DNA of 5,435 nt from an uncultured Lachnospiraceae bacterium. GTDB taxonomy: Bacteria > Bacillota > Clostridia > Lachnospirales > Lachnospiraceae. The DNA lies in assembly GCA_902772565.1 (NCBI GenBank), contig CACYBJ010000094.1:1-5435 (forward strand). Reading direction: 5' to 3'. The notes under the pieces were generated by a model, which saw nothing but the letters and a program-made list of their open reading frames with translations, ran no database searches and was not told where the DNA came from. Position 1 is the stretch's first letter; each line of letters starts with the position of its first letter. The position numbers were made by a program, and so were the translations under genes. Positions 1 through 5,435 of this stretch are shown piece by piece.

Positions 1-933
1 ACCTATGTATTTAAAAAGCCTGAGGAGATCATGAGCAACATTTCCCTTGTGACGGCCCACATCAAGAAGCATTCCAAAAACGGCCTTCAGACCCTCAGTT
101 TCTATGTGACCGACCAGGGCAAGAACTTCTATATTGACGATGAAAAGAATGTCTGGAGAGTATCCAACAACATCGATTCCATTTCCTATGACTCCTGCGA
201 CGAGCTGGCAGTTATGGAAGAACTTGGTGCAGCTTTCGGTGATTTCCAGAATATTCTTTCCGATTTCGATGCTTCAAAACTTTATGAAACCATTCCGGAT
301 TTCCATAATACCAAGAAGAGAATCGAAACACTTCTTACAGACATTGAGAACGATGAGTTCGGCCGCGTAAAGGAAGTAACCGAAGAAATCGAATTCGTAA
401 AAGAACATGCCGCTCTTGCAAGCGAACTTGAAGAGATGAAAGAAAGAGGAGAACTTCCTCTTCGTGTTACTCACAACGATACAAAGATCAACAATGTTCT
501 TTTCGATAAGGTAACTCATATGCCTATTGCGGTTATCGATCTTGATACCGTAATGCCGGGTCTTGCAATGCACGATTTCGGCGACGCCGTAAGATATGCC
601 TGCAACACCGCTGCCGAGGACGAGCCGGACCTTGACCAGGTTTCTCTTAACCTTACAAGTTTCCAGGCATTTGCCCAGGGATTCATCGGCAAAACCGCCG
701 GGTCTCTTACCGAAAAGGAAGTTGAAACCATGGTACTCGGCGCAATTACGATTACCATTGAGCTTGGTGTAAGATTCCTTGATGATTACATCACGGGAGA
801 CAAGTACTTCAAGACTCTTTATGATAAGCATAACCTTGTAAGAACCAGATGTCAGTTCGAACTTGCAAAGGATATGCTCAGAAAACGTGAAGCTATGGAA
901 TATCTTGTTAAAGATATCGCTTCTCAGATTTAA
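1..933 (+). CDS. nahK: NahK-like N-acetylhexosamine 1-kinase (APH/choline kinase fold), 5' partial
   Basis: Cytoplasmic kinase of the aminoglycoside phosphotransferase superfamily. Characterised NahK enzymes phosphorylate GlcNAc or GalNAc at C1 with ATP, in the lacto-N-biose/galacto-N-biose salvage route. The frame is open from base 1, and its first visible residues (TYVFKKPEEIMSNISLVT) align by memory with an internal part of bifidobacterial NahK (about residue 50), so the ATG at 31 is internal and roughly 50 N-terminal residues lie outside the window. Visible motifs: AAFGDFQN near 226-249; the catalytic loop HNDTKINN at 472-495, with H, catalytic D (478-480) and N as in the HxDxxxxN Brenner motif; the metal-binding IDLDTVMPG at 535-561; then DFGDAVRYA, and a C-terminal HNLVRTRCQ stretch also typical of NahK. 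It ends 17 bp before glmS, suggesting co-transcription. Family assignment is firm; the sugar (GlcNAc, GalNAc or another) is inference. Confidence 0.88.
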   Translation, partial: TYVFKKPEEIMSNISLVTAHIKKHSKNGLQTLSFYVTDQGKNFYIDDEKNVWRVSNNIDSISYDSCDELAVMEELGAAFGDFQNILSDFDASKLYETIPDFHNTKKRIETLLTDIENDEFGRVKEVTEEIEFVKEHAALASELEEMKERGELPLRVTHNDTKINNVLFDKVTHMPIAVIDLDTVMPGLAMHDFGDAVRYACNTAAEDEPDLDQVSLNLTSFQAFAQGFIGKTAGSLTEKEVETMVLGAITITIELGVRFLDDYITGDKYFKTLYDKHNLVRTRCQFELAKDMLRKREAMEYLVKDIASQI

Positions 934-950
934 TTTAACGGAGATTAGTT

Positions 951-2789
951 ATGTGTGGAATTGTAGGATACGTAGGTGAGGAGCAGGCAGCTCCGATTCT
1001 GCTTGACGGTCTTTCAAAACTTGAATACAGAGGATATGATTCGGCAGGTATTGCCGTAGAGGACAGCTCGAATGGCGAGGTAAACATTGAGGTTATCAAG
1101 TCCAAGGGTAAACTTGCCAATCTTAAGCAGATGACAGATGACGGTAATTCCGTAAAAGGTACCATCGGTATCGGTCATACAAGATGGGCAACCCACGGTG
1201 AGCCTTCAGCATCCAATGCCCATCCTCACAGCAGTATGGACGGCTCCATTGCCCTTGTTCATAACGGTATTATCGAAAACTTTAAGTCCATTAAGGACAA
1301 GCTCATTAAGAAGGGTTACGAGTTCCAGTCCGCCACCGACACTGAAGTAGTAGCCAACCTTCTTCAGTATTATTACAGCGGCGATCCTCTTGATACCATT
1401 ATCAAGGTTATTCACAGAACCACCGGTTCATATGCCTTCGGTATTCTTTTTAAGGATCATCCGGGTGAGGTATATGCCGTACGTAAGGACAGTCCTTTGG
1501 TTCTCGGCCATTCCGAAAACGGAAATTATATTGCCAGCGACGTTCCGGCAATCCTTAAGCATACCCGCGACGTTTACTATGTTGACAACATGGTAATTGC
1601 TAAGCTTACCAAGGATGGCATCAATTTCTTCAACGTAGATAAGGAGCCTGTAGAGGTGCCTCTTAACCATGTTGAATGGGACATTGCCGGTGCCGAAAAG
1701 GGTGGATACGAGCATTTCATGCTCAAGGAAATCTATGAGCAGCCTACAGCCGTTTCCGAAACACTCATGTCACACATTGTTGACGGCCAGATTGTTATTC
1801 CGGAAATCCAGATGAGCGACGAGGAACTTAAGAACATCAGCCGTATTTATATTATTGCTTGCGGTTCAGCATACCATGCAGGACTCGTCGGTAAATACGT
1901 GATCGAAGGCATGGCAGGTATTCCTGTTGAATGCGAAGTCGCTTCTGAGTTCCGTTACAGAAATCCTATACTTCAGGATAATTCCCTTGTAATCGTTGTT
2001 TCCCAGTCAGGTGAAACAGCCGATACAAAGGTTGTTGTAAACATGGCCAAGGAGTCCGGCCACAACGTACTTGCTATCGTTAACGTTGTCGGTTCCTCCA
2101 TCGCCCGTGAAGCAGGCAATGTATTCTATACATCTGCCGGCCCTGAAATCAGCGTTGCCACAACCAAGGCCTACTCCGCACAGCTCATTGCTCTTTATCT
2201 TATCGCCATTAAGCTTGGCGAAGTAAGAGGCAGAGTCGACGAGGAGAAGAGAGGCTATTATATTAACGAATTAAAGAAACTTCCCGACAAGATTAAAGTT
2301 GTTTTGGCAGATAACAGCCGCATGCAGTGGCTTGCCAGCAAGTTCTTTGCAGCAACCGACGTATTCTTCATCGGCCGCGGTATCGACTACGCCGTTGCTC
2401 TTGAGGGCGCTCTTAAACTTAAAGAGATTTCCTACATTCACGCCGAGGCATATGCCGCAGGTGAATTAAAGCACGGACCTATCGCTCTTATCGAAGACAA
2501 TACCCTTGTTGTCAGTCTTGCAACTCAGGCCGAACTGTACGATAAGGTGGTTTCAAATATTACGGAAGTAAGATCCCGTGGAGCCTATGCCTGCGGTATC
2601 TCAACCTACGGACAGTACAGCATGGAAGCATCTTCCGACTATGCGGTTTATGTTCCGAAGACCGATCCATATTTTATGGCATCCCTTTCCGTAATTCCGC
2701 TTCAGCTTCTTAGTTACTATGCATCCGTAGCCAAGGGCTTTGATGTAGACAAACCGCGTAACCTTGCCAAGAGCGTTACGGTAGAATAG
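951..2789 (+). CDS. glmS: Glutamine--fructose-6-phosphate aminotransferase (isomerizing)
   Basis: Makes glucosamine-6-phosphate and glutamate from fructose-6-phosphate and glutamine, the committed step to UDP-GlcNAc and peptidoglycan. It is cytoplasmic. The 612 residues match the family's usual length of about 600-610. The N-terminal class II glutaminase domain (about 1-240) begins MCGIVGYVG, with Cys2 as nucleophile after Met removal. It also has YRGYDSAG (26-33), HTRWATHG (76-83), the oxyanion-hole Asn-Gly (105-106) and Asp130. Two SIS domains follow: CGS at 304-306 and SQSGETADT at 351-359 in the first; FIGRG, Glu492 and His508 (AGELKHGP) in the second. The C-terminus PRNLAKSVTVE carries the expected catalytic Lys607. 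All key residues are present, so it should be active. The start is fixed by Cys2 and by GGAG at 940-943, 7 nt before the ATG. Only 17 bp separate it from the kinase, leaving no room for a glmS ribozyme directly upstream. Confidence 0.98.
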   Translation: MCGIVGYVGEEQAAPILLDGLSKLEYRGYDSAGIAVEDSSNGEVNIEVIKSKGKLANLKQMTDDGNSVKGTIGIGHTRWATHGEPSASNAHPHSSMDGSIALVHNGIIENFKSIKDKLIKKGYEFQSATDTEVVANLLQYYYSGDPLDTIIKVIHRTTGSYAFGILFKDHPGEVYAVRKDSPLVLGHSENGNYIASDVPAILKHTRDVYYVDNMVIAKLTKDGINFFNVDKEPVEVPLNHVEWDIAGAEKGGYEHFMLKEIYEQPTAVSETLMSHIVDGQIVIPEIQMSDEELKNISRIYIIACGSAYHAGLVGKYVIEGMAGIPVECEVASEFRYRNPILQDNSLVIVVSQSGETADTKVVVNMAKESGHNVLAIVNVVGSSIAREAGNVFYTSAGPEISVATTKAYSAQLIALYLIAIKLGEVRGRVDEEKRGYYINELKKLPDKIKVVLADNSRMQWLASKFFAATDVFFIGRGIDYAVALEGALKLKEISYIHAEAYAAGELKHGPIALIEDNTLVVSLATQAELYDKVVSNITEVRSRGAYACGISTYGQYSMEASSDYAVYVPKTDPYFMASLSVIPLQLLSYYASVAKGFDVDKPRNLAKSVTVE

Positions 2790-2792
2790 GTG
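2788..2792 (+). promoter_or_regulatory. Ribosome binding site overlapping the glmS stop codon
   Basis: AGGTG begins inside the glmS TAG stop (2787-2789) and ends 5 nt before the ATG at 2798. It is the only plausible Shine-Dalgarno for the nucleotidyltransferase. The overlap implies that ribosomes finishing glmS reload for the next gene (translational coupling); the coupling is inference from spacing. Confidence 0.6.
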
Positions 2793-2797
2793 ATTAA

Positions 2798-3718
2798 ATG
2801 AATAAAACAGCACTTGTTATTATGGCTGCCGGACTGGGAAGCCGTTTCGGTAACGGTATCAAGCAGCTTGAGCATGTGGGACCCGACGGCGAAATCTTAA
2901 TGGACTATTCCATCTATGATGCCCTCTCCGCAGGCTTTGATAAAATAATAATCATTATCCGTCGCGATATTGAAGACGAATTCAAGAAGATGATAGGTGA
3001 CAGAATTGCCAAGAAGGCAGATGTTACCTACGTTTATCAGGATATTGACGATCTTCCGGAAGGCTTCTCAAAGCCAGAAGGCAGAACCAAACCCTGGGGA
3101 ACCTGTCATGCGGTTCTTGCAGCAAGAGACGTTATCGACTGTCCTTTCTGCGTAATAAATGCCGACGATTTCTACGGCCGCGGTGCATTTGCCGTTATGC
3201 ATGACGCTTTGGTTGCCGAGACACCTGTAAACGAGTATTTCCTTGCAGGTTACATCCTGGGAAACACCCTCAGCGAAAACGGAACGGTTACAAGAGGCAT
3301 ATGCCTGTCAAACCACAAGCAGTACCTTATCGGAGTGCACGAAAGTTACAAACTTAAGCGCTGCACCGAAGGCCGCAACATGGTTGACGGATTTAACAGA
3401 CAGGGCAGCCCGATTAAGGTAAATGTAAATGCCACCGTTTCCATGAACATGTGGGGACTTAAGCCTGAGTTTATAGACAAACTTAAGCACGGCTTTGATA
3501 TTTTCCTTGCTGATAAGGATGCGGACCCGTTAACCAAAGAATTCCTTCTTCCGATTTACATTGACAAACTTGTAAAAGAAGGGGAAGTAAAAGTTAAGAT
3601 TCTTGATGTTAACGAAAAGTGGTTCGGTCTTACCTATGCCGAAGACAAACCCGAAGTTGTTGAAAGAATCAAAGAGATGACAGAATCAGGCAAGTATCCT
3701 GCCAAACTTTGGGGCTAA
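2798..3718 (+). CDS. Sugar-phosphate nucleotidyltransferase (NTP_transferase family), substrate unassigned
   Basis: Predicted cytoplasmic enzyme that couples an NTP to a sugar-1-phosphate, giving NDP-sugar and pyrophosphate. The Rossmann-like N-terminal half has the nucleotide-binding signature MAAGLGSRFG (9-18), with Gly12, Gly14, Arg16 and Lys22. It also has VGPDGEILMDYSIYDA (27-42), KPWGTCHAVLAAR (98-110) in the base/ribose-contact position, and NADDFYG (121-127) in the position of the metal-binding Asp motif. The C-terminal end (EKWFGLTYAEDKP, then KYPAKLWG) is typical of a roughly 300-residue subgroup common in Clostridia and Bacteroidetes whose substrate I do not know to be established. 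It starts 8 bp after glmS and shares an operon with the NahK-like kinase, whose product would be a HexNAc-1-phosphate. UDP-GlcNAc or UDP-GalNAc synthesis is therefore the best contextual guess; UDP-glucose or another NDP-sugar remains possible. It has no left-handed beta-helix acetyltransferase domain, so it is not GlmU. Confidence 0.85.
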   Translation: MNKTALVIMAAGLGSRFGNGIKQLEHVGPDGEILMDYSIYDALSAGFDKIIIIIRRDIEDEFKKMIGDRIAKKADVTYVYQDIDDLPEGFSKPEGRTKPWGTCHAVLAARDVIDCPFCVINADDFYGRGAFAVMHDALVAETPVNEYFLAGYILGNTLSENGTVTRGICLSNHKQYLIGVHESYKLKRCTEGRNMVDGFNRQGSPIKVNVNATVSMNMWGLKPEFIDKLKHGFDIFLADKDADPLTKEFLLPIYIDKLVKEGEVKVKILDVNEKWFGLTYAEDKPEVVERIKEMTESGKYPAKLWG

Positions 3719-3775
3719 GCACAGCCACCTGTTTAAAACACAGGGATATATAAAATACAAGTACCGGGAGATAAA
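3719..3775 (+). other. 57-bp intergenic spacer, no clear terminator
   Basis: The spacer holds a small inverted repeat, CCTGT (3728-3732) and ACAGG (3740-3744) with a 7-nt loop and no following T-run, so it is not a convincing intrinsic terminator. An AT-rich stretch at 3747-3756 (TATATAAAAT) resembles a -10 box, but no -35 element sits at the right distance. The Shine-Dalgarno for the ROK-like gene ends it. Readthrough transcription from the upstream genes is the simplest reading. Confidence 0.4.
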
Positions 3776-5113
3776 ATGATTTTACCAAAACTCGATCCTA
3801 ATTTTGTACCAGCTATAATCTATAACAGAGAGTTCCTTAAGTATGCCGACAAGCCTTTCTCCATTGCGGTGGAAAGAGAAGACGGACTCATTTACCGTAA
3901 GGATACTTTCCTTTCAGATGATGCGACACAGAACTGTTTCTACGTTGAAAGACTTGTTAAAACTCTTCTTTGGGCCGCCGGCGGATTTAAAATCCACATG
4001 GCAGGAGACGAAGAAGTTTATAAATTCATAAAGGAAGCATACACAAGGGAAGGTCTCAGAAAGTTCGATGTGGATTTCTGGGAAACAACCTATGAAAGAC
4101 CTTTTGAGGTGGTTCTTCACGATCTTAAGGATATGCCGGAAGAAAAGTCCGCTTCTGTTAAGATCGGACGTCACATGGATGGCTGCAGAATCGGCTTTGA
4201 TGCCGGCGGCAGCGACATGAAGATTGCCGCAGTTAAGGACGGTGAAGTGATTCTTACCGATGAAATCACCTGGCTTCCTAAGGTAAATCCCGATGTGAAT
4301 TACCACAGAGCCGAAATCAAAAAGGCCATCGAGAAGGCTGCCGCAGCGCTTCCGAGAGTAGATGCTGTAGGCATTTCCACAGCCGGCGTATTGGTTAAAA
4401 ACAGAGCCATGGTAAGCTCTCTTTTCATGGCTGTTGATAAAGAAAAGTACGGCAACGAGGCCAAGAACGTTTACATAGATGTTCTTAAGGACCTGGGTTA
4501 TAACATGGTTGTTGCCAACGACGGTGACGTAGCAGCTCTTGCCTGCTCAATGGCTCTTGATACCACAGGTATCCTTGGAATCGCCATGGGTACTTCCGAA
4601 GCCGGCGGATACATTGCACCCGACGGTTCTCTTAAGGGATACATGACAGAGCTGGCATTTGCCCCTGTTGATTACAACCCTGAAAGCTCAAGAGACCCCT
4701 GGTCAGGTGACTTTGGCGTTGGTGCGGAATACTTCTCCCAGGATGCGGTAATAAGACTTGCTCCAAAGGCAGGCATCGAAATCGACGCTAACCTTACACC
4801 TGCAGAGAAACTTAAAGTGGTTCAGGCTCTTATGGAACAGGATGATGAACGTGCTGCCAAGATTTTCGAGACCATCGGAACATACTTCGGATATGCCGTA
4901 GCATGGTACAACGAATTCTACGATATCAGAAATGTTCAGATTTCCGGCCGTGTAACCAGCGGTAAGGGCGGAGAGATCATTCTTAAGAATGCAGTTAAGC
5001 TTCTTAAGGCCGAGTTCCCGGAACTTGATGATAAAATTAAAATGTTCCTTCCGGGTGAGAAGGAAAGAAGAGTAGGACAGGCTGTAGCTGCAGCAAGTCT
5101 TTTCGAACTTTAG
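3776..5113 (+). CDS. Divergent ROK/ASKHA-type sugar kinase-like protein with N-terminal extension
   Basis: Predicted cytoplasmic actin-fold ATPase, most like ROK sugar kinases, 445 residues against about 290-320 for a plain ROK kinase. Residues 1 to about 135 form an extension I do not recognise. It has no signal peptide and no helix-turn-helix that I can see, so a NagC/XylR-type repressor is unlikely. The ASKHA core starts with phosphate-1 IGFDAGGSDMK (139-149). VGISTAGVL follows, then VANDGDVAAL (246-255), where Asp249 fits the ROK catalytic base. Phosphate-2 GIAMGTSEAGGYI (268-280) is next, and the C-terminal helix ends GQAVAAASLFEL. The ROK GEIGH motif is reduced to TELAF (291-295), losing the His. 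The whole protein has only three Cys (54, 137, 257), so the usual ROK zinc cluster is absent. CGGGAG at 3765-3770 lies 5 nt before the ATG and supports this start. Lying between a nucleotidyltransferase and nagA, it may phosphorylate an amino sugar; this is inference, and an inactive or regulatory role is possible. Confidence 0.75.
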   Translation: MILPKLDPNFVPAIIYNREFLKYADKPFSIAVEREDGLIYRKDTFLSDDATQNCFYVERLVKTLLWAAGGFKIHMAGDEEVYKFIKEAYTREGLRKFDVDFWETTYERPFEVVLHDLKDMPEEKSASVKIGRHMDGCRIGFDAGGSDMKIAAVKDGEVILTDEITWLPKVNPDVNYHRAEIKKAIEKAAAALPRVDAVGISTAGVLVKNRAMVSSLFMAVDKEKYGNEAKNVYIDVLKDLGYNMVVANDGDVAALACSMALDTTGILGIAMGTSEAGGYIAPDGSLKGYMTELAFAPVDYNPESSRDPWSGDFGVGAEYFSQDAVIRLAPKAGIEIDANLTPAEKLKVVQALMEQDDERAAKIFETIGTYFGYAVAWYNEFYDIRNVQISGRVTSGKGGEIILKNAVKLLKAEFPELDDKIKMFLPGEKERRVGQAVAAASLFEL

Positions 5114-5116
5114 AAT

Positions 5117-5164
5117 TATACACGGGCTCCCCTGATTTAAAATCGAGGGCAGGGTCCGTGTGTA
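5117..5164 (+). terminator. Imperfect long hairpin before nagA, candidate weak terminator or attenuator
   Basis: The outer arms 5117-5125 and 5156-5164 pair over 9 positions, including ACACGG with CCGTGT and one G-U pair. The inner arms continue with bulges: CCCT (5130-5133) pairs with AGGG (5146-5149), and GATT (5134-5137) pairs with AATC (5141-5144), leaving a 3-nt loop. The downstream tract is only moderately T-rich (TTTAGTT), so full termination is uncertain. It begins 4 nt after the ROK-like stop and ends 28 nt before the nagA ATG, so it may lower or tune nagA expression rather than end the operon. Confidence 0.5.
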
Positions 5165-5192
5165 TTTAGTTAAAAATACTTAGAGGTGTTAT

Positions 5193-5435
5193 ATGAATCT
5201 TAAAAACGCGAAACTGTTAACCGGCGAAATCGTAAATATTATTGTTGAAGACGGCAAAATTGCTTCAATCACAAACAAGGATGTGGCAGATGCCTATGAT
5301 TGCGAAGGTAAAACAATAATCCCCGGTCTCATTGATATTCATACTCACGGATGCATGGGCGCAGATACCATGGAAATGGACTTCGCAACCATGTGTGATA
5401 ACTGGGCAAAGCACGGAACAACCTCGGTTTATCCT
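5193..5435 (+). CDS. nagA: N-acetylglucosamine-6-phosphate deacetylase, 3' partial
   Basis: Removes acetate from GlcNAc-6-phosphate to give GlcN-6-phosphate, a cytoplasmic step shared by GlcNAc catabolism and cell-wall recycling. Only the first 81 codons are in the window and the frame is still open at the right edge; the family is usually about 370-390 residues. The visible part is the small N-terminal beta-sandwich (NLKNAKLLTGEIVNIIVEDGKI), then the start of the amidohydrolase barrel with IIPGLIDIHTHGCMGADTM. His50 and His52 form the HxH metal pair, which the E. coli enzyme lacks but Bacillus-type NagA keeps. The stretch ends WAKHGTTSVYP, also typical. AGAGGTG at 5182-5188 lies 4 nt before the ATG and decides the start. 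It follows the ROK-like gene by 79 bp containing a hairpin. Other amidohydrolases share the PGLIDIHTHG motif, but the CMGADTM and HGTTS context favours NagA. Confidence 0.9.
   Translation, partial: MNLKNAKLLTGEIVNIIVEDGKIASITNKDVADAYDCEGKTIIPGLIDIHTHGCMGADTMEMDFATMCDNWAKHGTTSVYP

Noticed and set aside
274..831. Antisense open frame of 185 codons opposite the NahK-like gene
   Set aside because: It lies wholly within a well-supported gene, its translation resembles no family I know, and it has no convincing ribosome binding site. It arises from the codon bias of the sense gene.
31..933. NahK-like gene starting at the ATG at 31
   Set aside because: The same frame is open to base 1 and the residues before the ATG match the internal NahK region; a start at 31 would remove the N-lobe strands needed for ATP binding.
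2798..3718. GlmU (bifunctional GlcNAc-1-P uridylyltransferase/acetyltransferase)
   Set aside because: The protein has 306 residues and lacks the C-terminal hexapeptide-repeat acetyltransferase domain of the roughly 450-residue GlmU; its C-terminus fits a different nucleotidyltransferase subgroup.
3728..3744. Intrinsic terminator after the nucleotidyltransferase
   Set aside because: The stem has only 5 bp and no T-tract follows.
3747..3756. Promoter -10 box ahead of the ROK-like gene
   Set aside because: TATATAAAAT resembles a -10, but the positions 16-18 bp upstream show nothing like TTGACA, and AT-rich spacers give such matches by chance.
3914..4306. Antisense open frame of 130 codons opposite the ROK-like gene
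   Set aside because: It is entirely inside the ROK-like gene, whose phosphate-binding motifs are in the sense frame; the antisense translation has no recognisable domain.
3776..5113. NagC/XylR-type ROK transcriptional repressor
   Set aside because: The N-terminal 135 residues show no helix-turn-helix pattern that I can recognise, and the extension is longer than the usual DNA-binding domain of that group.
1..5435. CRISPR array, insertion sequence, tRNA or phage-related genes
   Set aside because: No direct repeats with spacers, no transposase or terminal inverted repeats, and no tRNA-like clover-leaf were seen; nearly all sequence is accounted for by metabolic genes.

Overview
The window reads as one co-directional (+ strand) gene cluster for amino-sugar and nucleotide-sugar metabolism. 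Protein families, Shine-Dalgarno spacing and the strong preference for Leu CTT and Lys AAG codons suggest a Firmicute of the class Clostridia, most likely Lachnospiraceae (Butyrivibrio/Roseburia/Lachnospira-like). That placement is inference from sequence style, not a database match.

Layout: (1) the 3' part of a NahK-like anomeric N-acetylhexosamine kinase runs from the left edge to 933, with its N-terminus outside the window. (2) A complete glmS (951-2789) follows after 17 bp. (3) A complete sugar-phosphate nucleotidyltransferase of about 306 residues (2798-3718) follows after 8 bp, with its ribosome binding site overlapping the glmS stop. (4) After a 57-bp gap comes a 445-residue divergent ROK/ASKHA-type kinase (3776-5113) with an N-terminal extension of about 135 residues and no ROK zinc site. 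(5) A 79-bp gap with a long imperfect hairpin precedes the 5' part of nagA (5193 to the right edge).

How the genes could work together: NahK-type kinases make HexNAc-1-phosphate, which a nucleotidyltransferase could convert to an NDP-HexNAc. GlmS makes GlcN-6-P from fructose-6-P and glutamine, and NagA makes GlcN-6-P from GlcNAc-6-P. If the ROK-like protein is an amino-sugar kinase it could supply GlcNAc-6-P. The cluster therefore seems centred on the GlcN-6-P / HexNAc-1-P pools, mixing salvage and de novo supply. GlmS and NagA assignments are firm. NahK is firm at family level but not for substrate. The substrates of the nucleotidyltransferase and the ROK-like protein cannot be read from sequence.

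No mobile element, CRISPR array, tRNA or rRNA was seen, and no stretch over 300 bp lacks a gene. The least explained items are the divergent ROK-like protein, the pairing of a NahK with this nucleotidyltransferase instead of a GalT-type enzyme, and the absence of room for a glmS ribozyme directly before glmS.
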